Source of the DNA: Palsa-89 sp963824345
GTDB lineage: Bacteria > Acidobacteriota > Terriglobia > Bryobacterales > Bryobacteraceae
Assembly: GCA_963824345.1 (NCBI GenBank)
Contig: CAWGOZ010000002.1
Coordinates: 558,001 to 622,000, forward strand
Reading direction: 5' to 3'
Length of the DNA: 64,000 nucleotides
Part shown: one piece after another, positions 8,155 through 18,372 of the stretch
How positions within the stretch are numbered: position 1 is the first letter of the stretch
Layout: each line of letters begins with the position of its first letter
Program-made: the position numbers and the translations under genes
Notes under the pieces: generated by a model
Told to the model about the DNA's origin: nothing
The model's database searches: none
Seen by the model: only the letters and a program-made list of their open reading frames with translations

Positions 8155-10203
8155 CTACCAGACCCGGCAAGGCTGCGAGTGCATCATGGGCTGTCCCACC
8201 CGGCATGCAAACGCCTTCCCGAATTCCGGCAGATTCGACACAACGCCGTTGATGCGGTACTCATCCGGAGAATGCTCATTCGTGATGGCATTCAGGCGCT
8301 TGCTGGCCGCGCGTTCGTCGCCGCAGGCCCACTGCGCCATTCCGATAAAGAAGCGCTGATCCGGCGTGAACCCGTCCATCGGTTGTAAATCTTGATCCTT
8401 GGTCGCGCTCTTCCACGCCAGGTAGGCCAGCCAGGTGCCGCCTAAATCGGCCAGATCTTCGCCCAGCGTCAGCTTGCCGTTGATCTTGATATCGTCGATC
8501 ACGGTGTATTGCGAGTACTGATCGGAAACGCATTTTGCGCGCGTCTGGAACTCCTCCGCATCGCTTTTGGTCCACCAATCCTTCAGATCTCCTTTGGCGT
8601 CGAACTGGCGGCCTTCGTCGTCGAACCCATGTGTCAGCTCGTGGCCGATGGTCGCGCCGGTGTCGCCGTAGTTGGGTGCGGCGTCCATCTTGGGATCGAA
8701 CAGCGGCGGTTGCAGCACACCGGCCGGAAAGTTGATGTCATCCATCTGAGGATCGTAGTAGGCGTTGACCGTGGGTGGCGTCATACCCCACTCGGTGCGG
8801 TCCACCGGCTTTCCGATTTTGCCGAGCTGGCGCTTGGATTCGAATACCGTGGCGCGCTCTACGTTCCCAAAATAGTCGCCCCGAACGATTCGGATGGAGC
8901 TATAATCGCGCCACTTGTCGGGATAGCCGATCTTGTTGACGATCCCGTGCAGCTTTTCGAGCGCCCGCCTCTTGGTCTCCTCCCCCATCCACGGTAGCTG
9001 CTTAATTTCGTCCTCCATGGACGCTTCAATGCCTTTGGTCATGCTGAGGGCGCTCTGTCGGGTGGAAGGCGCGAACGTCTTTGCGACGAATACCTGGCCC
9101 AGTGCCTCGCCCAAGTCACCATCCACACGCCGCACGCAGCGCTTCCAACGGGGCGGATTTTGCTCCAGGCCGCGCAGATATTTGCCGTAGAAATCGAAAT
9201 TGGCGTCGTCGAATGGCGACGGCAAAAAGGAAGCCTTGGAATGCACCAAATGCCAGCGCAGATACGTTTTCCAGTCGTCCAGCTTATGGCCCTGGAGCAA
9301 CTTCTGGACTTCCTTGAAGTACGCCGGCTCGGTGACGTTGATCACCGAGGTGTCCGGCACTTCGGAAGCTTTGAAATAGGCCGCCCAACGGAAGGCGGGC
9401 GTGAGCTCCTGCACTTGTTCGGGAGTCATCTTGTGGAACAAGTTGTAGGGATCGCGCTTCTCCACCCGGGTGAGCGAGGCCTTGGCGAGATCCGTCTCAA
9501 TCGACATCACTCGGTGCGCGTGCTTTTTGGCCAAGGACGGATTTTCTCCGAGCAGCTCAAACATCTTCTGCACGTGTTCCAGATATTTTTGCCGGGTCTC
9601 GCGGGACTTGGGGTCGGTCTTGGTGTAATAGTCGCGATCCGGAAGTCCCAGGCCGCCGGCGTCCAGGAACGCAATGACGCGGCTGGAATCCGCGTAGTCC
9701 TGGCTCGACCCGAAGCCAAAGAGCATGCCCGGCCCCGCGGAGTCGAGATGCTCGCGCCCCAAGTAGGCCGGCAGGTCGCCAATGGATTGTAGCGCCGCTA
9801 TGGCGTCCAGCTCGGGTTTGAGCGGCGCTATTCCGGCCTTTTCCACCGCGGATTCATCCATGCAGGCGGCGAAATAATCGCCGATTTCGGTTTCCACCAA
9901 GTTCCGGCTTGCATTCGGCTTGGAGGCCTCCAGCAGGATCCCCCACAGGAAACGCTCGTTATCCTCGTTGAGCTTCGAGTAAACATCCCAGCGCGCCTGA
10001 TCCGGCGGGATGGGGTTCTTCTTGATCCAAGACCCGCAGGTGTAATGATAGAAGTCGGTGCACGGATCCACCGAGCGGTCCATCGACGAAATGTCCAGGC
10101 TTGGGCTGTAGGGCAGCACGAAGAGCGGCGCGTCGGTGCTGGTCTGCCCCCACAGCAGGCCGGCCGCGCACGGAACCAGCGAAAGCAAGAAGACGGATCT
10201 CAC
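8155..10203 (-). CDS. M13 family zinc metallopeptidase (neprilysin/PepO-like)
   Basis: The 682-aa secreted peptidase has a signal peptide (RSVFLLSLVPCAAGLLWGQ), the M13 N-terminal domain beginning at SVDPCTDFYHYTCGSW, and the C-terminal catalytic domain. Substrate-binding NAYYDP, zinc motif HELTH (first His near residue 521), the third ligand in LGEDLADLGG and the terminal CRVW are all present. It should cleave short peptides in the periplasm. The start is GTG at 10203, chosen because it begins the signal peptide; no ATG fits and a longer frame would enter the upstream gene. It lies 35 nt after the next minus-strand gene. Confidence 0.92.
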   Translation of the reverse strand: MRSVFLLSLVPCAAGLLWGQTSTDAPLFVLPYSPSLDISSMDRSVDPCTDFYHYTCGSWIKKNPIPPDQARWDVYSKLNEDNERFLWGILLEASKPNASRNLVETEIGDYFAACMDESAVEKAGIAPLKPELDAIAALQSIGDLPAYLGREHLDSAGPGMLFGFGSSQDYADSSRVIAFLDAGGLGLPDRDYYTKTDPKSRETRQKYLEHVQKMFELLGENPSLAKKHAHRVMSIETDLAKASLTRVEKRDPYNLFHKMTPEQVQELTPAFRWAAYFKASEVPDTSVINVTEPAYFKEVQKLLQGHKLDDWKTYLRWHLVHSKASFLPSPFDDANFDFYGKYLRGLEQNPPRWKRCVRRVDGDLGEALGQVFVAKTFAPSTRQSALSMTKGIEASMEDEIKQLPWMGEETKRRALEKLHGIVNKIGYPDKWRDYSSIRIVRGDYFGNVERATVFESKRQLGKIGKPVDRTEWGMTPPTVNAYYDPQMDDINFPAGVLQPPLFDPKMDAAPNYGDTGATIGHELTHGFDDEGRQFDAKGDLKDWWTKSDAEEFQTRAKCVSDQYSQYTVIDDIKINGKLTLGEDLADLGGTWLAYLAWKSATKDQDLQPMDGFTPDQRFFIGMAQWACGDERAASKRLNAITNEHSPDEYRINGVVSNLPEFGKAFACRVGQPMMHSQPCRVW

Positions 10204-10238
10204 AGAAATTATCGTAGAACACCCGGTGATCAACAGCG

Positions 10239-11024
10239 CTAGAACGTCAACGAAATAGAGGCGTCCAGCTGGTTCTGCGTGGTGTGCGTGGTGGAGTTCT
10301 CGAATACCTGATCGATCCACCTGGTGTAGCGAACCTCCGGTATGACATGGATGCCAAGCGGATCGATGAACTGCAGTCCAACGCCTGCCACCATTCCGAT
10401 TGCGGAGCGATGCGCGGGCACCACGGGCGTGAATGTACAGCAGGTGTTCACGTCGTCGGCGTCGGTGGTATCGGTGGAGGTGCGAACACCGTTGGCCCAA
10501 CGCCACGCGCCTCCCGCCTCTGCGAACCAGCGTGGGCCATTCGGCCGTTTCGCGCCGCTGTAATATCGAAGCGTTAAGGGAAAGTCGAAAAGACGCGCAT
10601 GGACGTCCTGGTGAGTGTCGGTGGTGCTAACTGTGGAGCTGACGACACCGTTCACTACCGTATTGGTCGTGGTCGCGATGGTGTCGGTGAACTGGTATCC
10701 GATCCGGCGGTAGATCGCACTGATATCCACGGCAAAATGCGCCGTGATTCGCACCTGGCCCGTGAGGCCGTAGCCGATTCGCGACGATCCGCCCTGGGTC
10801 TGGTCCTGCGTGCTGACAGTTGCCGAGTTATCGACCGTGCTGGTCTTGCCGGGGATAAGGCTAAACCCAAGCACCGACAAGGTAACGCCGCCGGTAATGC
10901 GATGGCCAGTCTCGGTTATATCCAGCGCCTGGGACGAGGAAGAGGTTCCCGTACTGGGGGCTGGGCCCGGCGGCGTCTGCTGCCCCTCGGCGCAGACCAA
11001 ACCTATTACTAGGCACAAAGTCAC
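10239..11024 (-). CDS. Outer-membrane beta-barrel protein of unknown function
   Basis: The product has at least 261 residues, with a hydrophobic secretion signal (LCLVIGLVCAEG) and a Ser/Thr-rich body of alternating strands that ends LDASISLTF. A C-terminal Phe is the usual terminal residue of outer-membrane barrels. The start is uncertain: 11024 is a GTG without a good ribosome-binding site. A GGAGG lies 5 nt before an in-frame CTG at 11042, which would give the more typical signal start LKTLAVVTLCL. No ATG is in frame. The role is unknown. Confidence 0.6.
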   Translation of the reverse strand: MTLCLVIGLVCAEGQQTPPGPAPSTGTSSSSQALDITETGHRITGGVTLSVLGFSLIPGKTSTVDNSATVSTQDQTQGGSSRIGYGLTGQVRITAHFAVDISAIYRRIGYQFTDTIATTTNTVVNGVVSSTVSTTDTHQDVHARLFDFPLTLRYYSGAKRPNGPRWFAEAGGAWRWANGVRTSTDTTDADDVNTCCTFTPVVPAHRSAIGMVAGVGLQFIDPLGIHVIPEVRYTRWIDQVFENSTTHTTQNQLDASISLTF

Positions 11025-11148
11025 AACTGCAAGCGTCTTCAGACCATCCTCCAGGGAGATGTTTGATCGAGGTCGGGTTCAACCCTACTCATCCTAATAC
11101 GGACTGGCACCCCAGCGCGAGTACGGCTTTCTTTCGGCTTACCAAACT

Positions 11149-12354
11149 TTACTCATATCGTAAAGCTTCGGTCGGATTGAGCTGCGAAGCGCGATTGGCC
11201 GGTAGCATGCCGAAAATCACCCCTACTGCCAGTGACACGCCGAACGCCACAAAAATCGACATCACCGAGATAGGTACTTGAATCGCATCCGTGAAAAATC
11301 GCACGCTTAACGGGATCGAGATGCCAACCAGGATGCCAAGGCCGCCGCCGGCCAGGCTGAGCACCACCGATTCGGTGAGGAATTGCTCCAGCACGGCGTG
11401 CCGCGACGCCCCAACCGCCATGCGCAGGCCGATCTCACGAGTCCGCTCGGTGACCGTCACCAGCATGATGTTCATGATGCCGATGCCTGAGATGATCAGC
11501 GTGACTGCCGACACCAGAATCAGCACAATGGTCATCACCAGTGCGATGCGCTGAGCGGCCTCCAGAATCGCGGTCAGATTTTCGACGTCGTAGCGCACCC
11601 CGGCGCGATGCCGGCTCTCCAGAAGCTGCTTGATCGCGACGGTCAGCGGCTGCACGTCGGATGACTCCCGGGCTTGCGCATACATGGAGTCGACGCGTTC
11701 CACTGGCGTTAGATACTTAACGACGGTGATCGGCATCAATACGGTCTCGTTGGTGATTTCCGACTGCCCGAACGTGCTGGTCCGTTCCTTGAAAGTTCCC
11801 ACCACCGTGAACTGCAACCCGTACAGCTTGACGATCTGGCCCACGGCATTTTCGGTAGTGCCGTAAAGCCGCACTGCCAGCTTTTCGATGAGCATCACCA
11901 CATGCCGGCGGCCGTTCACATCGCCTTCGTCGATGAAATGCCCCGAAAGAAGCACCATGTTTCGAACCACTGGATAGTACTCATCGGTGCCGACCACGGA
12001 CACATCCTGCTCCTTGCCATTCACCAACAGACGGCCGCCGTTGTTCATGACCCCGGTGGCAGCGACAATTCGCCCGCTAAACTGCTGGCGCACCGCGTCA
12101 ACATCGGCCCGCTTGATGAAATCGGCATCCACCTTGGTTTCTGTTGTCGTTCCGGACGTGTATTGCGCATAAATCAGGTTGGAACCGACGCCGCGAATTT
12201 GATCGAGGATGTAATCGCGGCTGGTGATGGAGATGGTGACCACCAGGATCACCGACGCATTGCCGATGACCAGGCCCAGCCCGGTGAGGAACGTGCGAAA
12301 TTTGTTGGCGCGCAGGGCTTGCAGGGTGAACCGCAGCGATTCGCCGAAATACAT
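11149..12354 (-). CDS. MacB-like ABC transporter permease (FtsX domain)
   Basis: This 401-aa permease of the MacB/LolCE type has an N-terminal membrane helix, a large periplasmic MacB-PCD region, three C-terminal membrane helices and the FtsX signature TERTREIGLRMAVGAS, ending PTEALRYE. Such permeases work with a separate or fused ATPase in peptide, lipoprotein or antibiotic extrusion. No ATPase gene lies next to it here, which is common for Acidobacteria where these paralogues are numerous. Its ATG shares one base with the stop of the upstream TPR gene (TGATG), so the two are coupled. Confidence 0.88.
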   Translation of the reverse strand: MYFGESLRFTLQALRANKFRTFLTGLGLVIGNASVILVVTISITSRDYILDQIRGVGSNLIYAQYTSGTTTETKVDADFIKRADVDAVRQQFSGRIVAATGVMNNGGRLLVNGKEQDVSVVGTDEYYPVVRNMVLLSGHFIDEGDVNGRRHVVMLIEKLAVRLYGTTENAVGQIVKLYGLQFTVVGTFKERTSTFGQSEITNETVLMPITVVKYLTPVERVDSMYAQARESSDVQPLTVAIKQLLESRHRAGVRYDVENLTAILEAAQRIALVMTIVLILVSAVTLIISGIGIMNIMLVTVTERTREIGLRMAVGASRHAVLEQFLTESVVLSLAGGGLGILVGISIPLSVRFFTDAIQVPISVMSIFVAFGVSLAVGVIFGMLPANRASQLNPTEALRYE

Positions 12355-13265
12355 CAGGAGCCGGACGCTTCCTCGAGCAGCCGCAAGGCTTGGACCAGCT
12401 TCTCGGCTTGCTCGCGTGGAGGATCGTCAGCCGTCAGGTGGCTTCCCAGGTACTTCACCAGCAGAACCTTCGCCCGGCCCAGATTGCGCTTCTGCTCCAC
12501 GTAGACGCCGGCCCGCGCGAAGCCGACCTCGGGCGAACCCGGCGCCAGCCGCTCGGCCTGATCGAAGGCCGCCTCGCTCTCTTGAATCCGGCCCCGCTTG
12601 GCTAAATAACGGGCCAGGTCCAAGACGCGCCTCACTTGTCGCGGCGCAAGCTCCATGGCGCGCCGGAGCTGTTCCTCCGCAGTGTCAAACTGCCGGCGCT
12701 GTTCCGACAATCGGGACTGCGCGAAGTGCCCTTCGGCTGGATTCTGCTCCGCGATGCGCTGGGCGATCGCTTCCGCTTTGTCAAAGCCGCCGCCTAAAAA
12801 GCCGGGCGCCGCCAGATAGTAATCGAAAAGATCGCCGAGCGCTTCTTCGTTGTGGGGATCCAGCGCCACCGCCCTTTCGAAATAGGCGCGTGCCTGGGAG
12901 GCGTACTTGGGAGCCGAGAACGGCGATGCAGCCTCGGCGCGCCGTCCAAAACTCCGTCCCAGCCATTGGGCGTACGCGGAGTTCCCCGGGTCCAGCGCCA
13001 GGGCTTTCTGGAATGCTTCGGTGGCTTTCTTATATTCACCCAGCATGAAGTAGTTTCTTCCGGCCAGACAGTAAGCGGCCCCGCTGGGCTCTGCAATCTC
13101 GGCCACCACCGCCAGAGACGCCTTGTACTCCGTATGGTTATAAAGCTGGCGGGCCTTCGACAGCGAATCTTGGCCGAACAAAGCCTTCGATCCCAGCAGT
13201 GTCAAGCTCAGCAAACAAGTGCTCGTAATACCCCGCAAAAACCTACTCCCATTATAAGTGCCCAC
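12354..13265 (-). CDS. Secreted tetratricopeptide-repeat protein
   Basis: The 303-aa protein has an N-terminal signal/anchor segment (about residues 10-32) followed by TPR units, for example YKKATEAFQKALALDPGN, ARAYFERAVALDPHNEEALG and TAEEQLRRAMELAPRQ. TPR arrays mediate protein-protein contacts. Translational coupling to the MacB-like permease suggests it is a periplasmic partner of that transporter, by inference only. It is divergent from the P1-family peptidase gene, with about 100 bp between. Confidence 0.75.
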   Translation of the reverse strand: MGTYNGSRFLRGITSTCLLSLTLLGSKALFGQDSLSKARQLYNHTEYKASLAVVAEIAEPSGAAYCLAGRNYFMLGEYKKATEAFQKALALDPGNSAYAQWLGRSFGRRAEAASPFSAPKYASQARAYFERAVALDPHNEEALGDLFDYYLAAPGFLGGGFDKAEAIAQRIAEQNPAEGHFAQSRLSEQRRQFDTAEEQLRRAMELAPRQVRRVLDLARYLAKRGRIQESEAAFDQAERLAPGSPEVGFARAGVYVEQKRNLGRAKVLLVKYLGSHLTADDPPREQAEKLVQALRLLEEASGS

Positions 13266-13364
13266 TGCTCCTATTCGATGCGCGCCGCCGGATTTGGATT
13301 CGAGCGTGCGGACGCGGCACCGTACCGGTTAGTTACGGATTACGGACTCTCGTGGTATAAGGCT

Positions 13365-14565
13365 ATGATGACGCGAACCAACTGCTGGAACCTCACCCTT
13401 ACCGGACTCCTCGCGGCTCTGGTGTCCCTCTCGCCGCTCCAGGCACAAGCGCCGCGCGCGCGCGACCTCGGAGTTCCCTTCTCTGGCACGCCCGCGAAGT
13501 TCAATGCGATTACCGATGTTCCCGGCATTGCAGTGGGCTACAGCACGCTCATTTCTGGACAAGGCAAGCTGAACGTCGGCCAAGGCCCGGTGCGAACGGG
13601 CGTCACGGCCATCTGGCCGCGCGGCAAGCAGTCCGTCGATTCCGCCTTTGCCGGCTGGTACTCGCAGAACGGAAACGGCGAAATGACCGGCACCACCTGG
13701 ATCGATGAGTCGGGCTTTTTGGACGGCCCGGTTCTTATCACCAACACGCATTCGGTTGGCGTTGTGCGCGATGCCTATATTCAGTGGCAGGTCGACAACA
13801 AGCATCCGTCCGGGACCGACAATCTGGGCGGAGAGGAATTCTTCTCCCTGCCCGTGGTAGCCGAAACATTCGACGGCTTTCTCAACGACATTAATGGCTT
13901 TCATGTGAAACCGAATCATGCCTTTCAGGCCCTGGATACGGCGGCCTCGGGCCCGGTTGCCGAAGGCAACGTGGGCGGCGGCACGGGCATGATCTGTTAC
14001 GGATTCAAGGGCGGATCGGGCACCTCGTCCCGAGTGCTGGACGGAGCGCTGAAGGGCTACACCGTAGGCGTGTTCGTGCAGTGCAACTGTGGACGGCGCC
14101 CGCAACTCCAGATCGCCGGCGTACCGGTTGGACTGAAGATTCCCGAAGATGTTCCATACGCCAAAGGCTCCAGCTGGATCCAGGAAGACGTGGGCTCCAT
14201 CATCATCGTGGTGGCCACCGACGCGCCTCTTCTCCCGCATCAGTTGAAGCGTCTGGCGCGGCGGGCCACCATGGGGCTGGCGCGCACCGGCTCGAACGTC
14301 GGGTAACGGCTCGGGCGACATTTTTGTCGCGTTCTCCACGGCCAACACGGAAGCCGCGAAATCCAGCGGGCTGCGCGATTTGAAGATGCTGCCGAACGAC
14401 GAGATGAATCCGCTCTTTGAGGCTACCGTCCAGGCCACCGAGGAAGCCATCGTCAATGCGCTGGTGGCCGCCGAAACCATGACCGGCGTCGACAATCACC
14501 GCGTGATTGCGCTTCCGCATCAGCGCTTGCGCGAAGTGCTGAAAGAATACAACAAGCTTCAGTAG
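13365..14565 (+). pseudogene. P1 family (DmpA-type) L-aminopeptidase/D-esterase, frameshifted
   Basis: The first frame (13365-14306) encodes a signal peptide and most of a DmpA-family N-terminal-nucleophile peptidase. It includes GSIIIVVATDAPL, where the Gly-Ser bond is normally self-cleaved to expose the catalytic Ser. That frame stops at TAA 14304-14306. The missing tail continues in the +1 frame from about 14299 as SGNGSGDIFVAFSTAN to the stop at 14565, which is the family's normal C-terminus. One extra base near 14297-14298 (AACG before TCGGGT) explains the break. This is a recent pseudogene or an assembly error. A TATAAG box lies just upstream. Confidence 0.85.
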
Positions 14566-14629
14566 CGCTTGCTGTGTTATCATAAAGCTTCCAACCGTCT
14601 CCGGGGAAACCCCTGATTTTATTGCACTT

Positions 14630-15325
14630 ATGCCGCACTCCGCGCCGAGTATTGCCAGTCTCATCGATCACACGCTGCTGCGGGCCGACGCCACTCGCGC
14701 CGACATATTGCAGCTCTGCCGCGAAGCGCGCGACTACAACTTCGCGAGCGTTTGCGTGAACTCGTATTGGGTACCGATCGCCGCCGCGGAACTGGCCGGA
14801 TCTCAGGTTTTGGTGTGCACCGTGGTAGGGTTTCCGCTGGGCGCGACATCCACTGCGGCGAAAGTCGCCGAGACCGAGGCCGCGCTCGCCGCCGGCGCCA
14901 AAGAAATCGACATGGTGCAAAATATCGGCGCTCTCCGAGGCGGCGATCCCCACTCCGTGCAGCAAGACATCGCGGCTGTCGTGAACGCCGCGCATCGCCG
15001 CGGGGCGATAGTCAAAGTAATTCTCGAGACGGCCTTGCTGGACGACGATCAGAAAACCGCCGCTTGCCTTCTGGCCAAAGCCGCCGGCGCCGATTTTGTC
15101 AAAACTTCAACCGGATTCGGCCCATCCGGCGCCACGGTTCACGACGTCGAACTGATGCGCCGGGCGGTGGGTCCCGCTCTCGGCGTGAAGGCCTCGGGCG
15201 GAATTCGAACTCTCGACGATTTGAACAAAATGGTAGCGGCCGGGGCCACGCGCATTGGCTCCAGCTCGGGCGTCAAGATCGTCGAGGGCGCTCGAGCTCT
15301 TGAATCTGCGGAGTCGCGCACCTGA
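14630..15325 (+). CDS. deoC: Deoxyribose-phosphate aldolase DeoC
   Basis: DeoC splits 2-deoxy-D-ribose 5-phosphate into glyceraldehyde 3-phosphate and acetaldehyde, linking nucleoside salvage to glycolysis. The 231-aa TIM-barrel protein shows SLIDHTLLRADAT, VGFPLGA, the Schiff-base lysine in FVKTSTGFGPSGAT and the phosphate-binding GVKASGGIRT. A small GGGGAAACCCC hairpin followed by a T-rich stretch precedes it, near 14603-14625, and may be the end of the preceding gene. The stop is 1 nt before the next start, so it is coupled to the GAF-SpoIIE gene. Confidence 0.95.
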   Translation: MPHSAPSIASLIDHTLLRADATRADILQLCREARDYNFASVCVNSYWVPIAAAELAGSQVLVCTVVGFPLGATSTAAKVAETEAALAAGAKEIDMVQNIGALRGGDPHSVQQDIAAVVNAAHRRGAIVKVILETALLDDDQKTAACLLAKAAGADFVKTSTGFGPSGATVHDVELMRRAVGPALGVKASGGIRTLDDLNKMVAAGATRIGSSSGVKIVEGARALESAESRT

Positions 15326-15326
15326 C

Positions 15327-17078
15327 ATGGCCCCGACTACAAGATCCAAGGTGCGTTTTCAGGAACGCGCCGAACTGCTGGACTTTCTGCTCGAAGTTTC
15401 CGCCGTCACCTCCGAAACGCTGGACCTCGACCGCATTCTGGCCAACGTCGCCGCCATCGTGAAGGACGTGATTCCGTACGACCTGTTCGCGATTCTGCTA
15501 CACAGCGAACGTCAACACGGCCTCGCCATCCGTTACGCCATGGGCCATCGCGAAGAGGTGGTGCGAAGCCTGGTGATTCCGTTGGGCGAGGGGATCACGG
15601 GAATCGCGGCCGCCAGCCGGCAGCCGGTCTTATCGGGCAACGTCCGCAACGACCCGCGCTATCTGGTGGCTCTCGACGCGGTGCAGTCCGAACTGGCGGT
15701 CCCGATGCTCACTCGCGGCAAGCTGGTAGGCGTCATCGATCTGCAATCCACGCGCCTCAACGCCTATCGCGAGCAGGATCGGGTGTTGCTCCAGTTGATT
15801 GCGTCCCGGGTGGCCGTGTCCATCGACAACGCCCGTCTCTACCGGCGCGTGGACCGCCAGAATCGCACCCTGAAAACACTTGCGCATCTGTCTCAGGAGT
15901 TCAGCTCCATTCTCGATTTGGACGAGCTGCTGCGCAAGATCGCAACTACCACGCATTCGCTCGTGGCTTTCGACGCATTCAGCATTCTGCTGCTCGATCC
16001 CGAGCGCAAAGTGCTGCGGCACCGTTTCAGCGAGCGCTATGACGAGCGCGTGAATCTGGATAACATTCCGCTGGGCAAAGGGCTCACCGGCGCCGCCGCC
16101 GAATCGCGCGAAATCGTCCGTGTGGTGGATACCCTGGCCGATCCGCGTTACATCGCTTCGCATCCTGACATTCGCTCCGAGATCGCCGTGCCCCTGGTGG
16201 TGCAGGATCGCGTGGTGGGCGTGATGGATCTGGAAAGCGAGCGCATGGGTTATTTCACTGACGAGCACTCCCGCTTGCTGGCGCTACTGGCGCCGCAGAT
16301 TGCCAGCTCCGTCGAAAACGCCCGCCTGTATGAGGAAATCGCCCAGCGCGAGCAATGGATGGATCGCGATCTGAAGGCCGCCCGCAACGTGCAGTCGGTG
16401 ATGCTGCCGCGCGAAGCGTCCGAGATCGAAGGTCTGGATGTCGCCATCCGCTCCCGCCCGGCGCGCGAAATCACCGGCGATGTGTACGATATCTTCGAAC
16501 ACAACTCGGGCGAAATCGTTTTCATCTTCGGCGACGTAAGCGGCAAAGGCGCGGCAGCGGCCCTCTATGGCGCCATGGTGAGCGGCTTGCTCCGCACGCT
16601 GGCCCACCGGCGGCGCGACCCCGCCGAACTTCTGAAGCTGTTGAACAAGGTGTTGCGCGAGCGTATCGTCGAAACGCAGTATGTCGCGCTGCTAGTGCTG
16701 GTGTGGGAAAGCGCTCGCCATCGTTTCGTGATGGCCAACGCCGGCGCCGAGCCGCCGCTGATTTGCCGCCAGGGCGAGATCATCAAACCTCGCGTGGAAG
16801 GCGTTCCCGCCGGGCTGCTCGACAACCGCGAATACGACGAAGTGATCTTCGATGCCCTGCCCGGCGACGTGATCCTGCTGCATTCGGATGGCATCACCGA
16901 TCAGCCCAATCCCAAGGGCGTCGACTATGGAACCGGCCGGCTGAGCCGCAAGCTGCAGAAGCTGTGCGTGAAGCCCGTGGAAGCGATCGCGACCCATATT
17001 CTGGCCGATCTGGACGCCTACGCATCCGACGCGCCAACCCACGATGACCAGACGCTCGTCGTGCTCAAGGTACGCTGA
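15327..17078 (+). CDS. GAF-GAF-SpoIIE (PP2C-type) serine phosphatase
   Basis: This 583-aa signalling protein has two tandem GAF domains (about residues 20-170 and 195-345), a short coiled linker (QREQWMDRDLKAARNVQ) and a C-terminal SpoIIE/RsbU-like phosphatase domain. Metal-binding Asp residues are seen in GDVYDIF, FGDVSGKGAAAAL, HSDGITD and HDDQTL. Such proteins dephosphorylate anti-sigma antagonists in response to small ligands sensed by GAF. Start ATG 15327 lies 1 nt after deoC; an earlier in-frame ATG at 15255 is inside deoC. No anti-sigma partner is seen nearby. Confidence 0.9.
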   Translation: MAPTTRSKVRFQERAELLDFLLEVSAVTSETLDLDRILANVAAIVKDVIPYDLFAILLHSERQHGLAIRYAMGHREEVVRSLVIPLGEGITGIAAASRQPVLSGNVRNDPRYLVALDAVQSELAVPMLTRGKLVGVIDLQSTRLNAYREQDRVLLQLIASRVAVSIDNARLYRRVDRQNRTLKTLAHLSQEFSSILDLDELLRKIATTTHSLVAFDAFSILLLDPERKVLRHRFSERYDERVNLDNIPLGKGLTGAAAESREIVRVVDTLADPRYIASHPDIRSEIAVPLVVQDRVVGVMDLESERMGYFTDEHSRLLALLAPQIASSVENARLYEEIAQREQWMDRDLKAARNVQSVMLPREASEIEGLDVAIRSRPAREITGDVYDIFEHNSGEIVFIFGDVSGKGAAAALYGAMVSGLLRTLAHRRRDPAELLKLLNKVLRERIVETQYVALLVLVWESARHRFVMANAGAEPPLICRQGEIIKPRVEGVPAGLLDNREYDEVIFDALPGDVILLHSDGITDQPNPKGVDYGTGRLSRKLQKLCVKPVEAIATHILADLDAYASDAPTHDDQTLVVLKVR

Positions 17079-17084
17079 CGCCTC

Positions 17085-18314
17085 ATGGAATATCGCGACC
17101 ACAGCCTCTACCTCGAGGACACGCCGCTGGCCGACATCGCGCGCCGCGAAGGCACGCCCTGCTACGTGTACTCGCGCGCCGCGGTCCTCGAGCGTTTCCG
17201 GGACTACCACCAGGCCTTCGCCGACGTTCCGCACAAGGTTTGCTATGCCGTAAAAGCCAACAGCAATCTTGCGATCCTGAAGCTGCTGGCCGAAGCCGGC
17301 GCGGGTTTCGATATCGTCTCCGGCGGCGAGCTGTTCCGCGTCTTGCAGGCGGGAGCCGATCCGGGAACCGTGATTTTTTCCGGTGTCGGCAAAACCTCCC
17401 AAGAGCTCGACTACGCGCTCGAACACAACATACGCAGCTTCAACTGCGAGTCCGAGCCCGAATTGGTATTGCTCGACGCATTGGCATCGCGCCGCAACGT
17501 GCAAGCCCGCGTGGCCTTGCGCGTGAATCCCGATGTGGACGCGTCCACCCATCCCTACATCTCCACCGGCCTCCGCGAGCACAAATTCGGAATCGATATT
17601 GCGGAAGCGGAAGCCGTTTACCAGCGCGCGCGAGCGCTCGGAAGTCTGGCGCTGGAGGGCGTGAGCTGCCACATCGGCTCGCAAATCGTCGATATCGCTC
17701 CCATGCTCCAGGTCTTCGACAAGATGATCGAGCTGGTGGAACGCTTGCGCGCGCGCGACATCCCCATTCGCACATTAGATTTGGGTGGCGGACTGGGCGT
17801 GGCGTACAAACCCGGCGACCCGTCGCTTTCCATTTGTGAATTCATCCAGACCATGTGCCAGCGGACTGCCGGGTATGGCCTGGAGATCCTGATCGAGCCG
17901 GGCCGCTCCATCGTGGCCGAGGCCGGCCTGCTGCTGACGCGCGTGCTCTACCGCAAGACCAACGGCGATCGCGAATTCGTGATCGTGGATGCCGCCATGA
18001 ACGATCTCATTCGTCCCGCCTTGTACCAGTCGTATCACCAGATCATTCCCCTGCGCGAGAATAATGCCGGTTCAATCATCGCCGACATCGTCGGCCCGGT
18101 GTGCGAATCGGGCGACTTTCTGGCGCGCGACCGCGATATCGCAAACGTCATGCCGGGCGACCTGCTGGCAGTGTGCACCGCCGGCGCCTACGGATTCGTC
18201 GCGGCATCCAACTATAATTCCCGCCCGCGCCCCCCCGAGATCCTGGTCGAAGGCGATCGTTTTCGCGTGATCCGCAAGCGCGAGAAATATGAAGACCTGA
18301 TCCGCGGCGAATAA
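17085..18314 (+). CDS. lysA: Diaminopimelate decarboxylase LysA
   Basis: LysA decarboxylates meso-diaminopimelate to L-lysine using PLP. The 409-aa protein is a fold-III alanine-racemase-like barrel plus a C-terminal beta domain. The PLP lysine lies in CYAVKANSN, followed by FDIVSGGELFR, SCHIGSQI, the phosphate-binding EPGRSIVAEAG, and the catalytic Cys in GPVCESGDFLARD. It follows the phosphatase gene by 6 nt and ends the deoC-phosphatase-lysA run. Length is normal. Confidence 0.96.
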   Translation: MEYRDHSLYLEDTPLADIARREGTPCYVYSRAAVLERFRDYHQAFADVPHKVCYAVKANSNLAILKLLAEAGAGFDIVSGGELFRVLQAGADPGTVIFSGVGKTSQELDYALEHNIRSFNCESEPELVLLDALASRRNVQARVALRVNPDVDASTHPYISTGLREHKFGIDIAEAEAVYQRARALGSLALEGVSCHIGSQIVDIAPMLQVFDKMIELVERLRARDIPIRTLDLGGGLGVAYKPGDPSLSICEFIQTMCQRTAGYGLEILIEPGRSIVAEAGLLLTRVLYRKTNGDREFVIVDAAMNDLIRPALYQSYHQIIPLRENNAGSIIADIVGPVCESGDFLARDRDIANVMPGDLLAVCTAGAYGFVAASNYNSRPRPPEILVEGDRFRVIRKREKYEDLIRGE

Positions 18315-18372
18315 GCTCCCAGGTCAGATAATCACAGCCGGTTTCCAATAAAATAGAAAGAGAAGGCCTCAC

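Noticed and set aside
14600..14625. GGGGAAACCCC hairpin with T-rich tail as a definite terminator
   Set aside because: The four-base stem is too short to call. It is only mentioned under deoC as a possible end for the upstream pseudogene.
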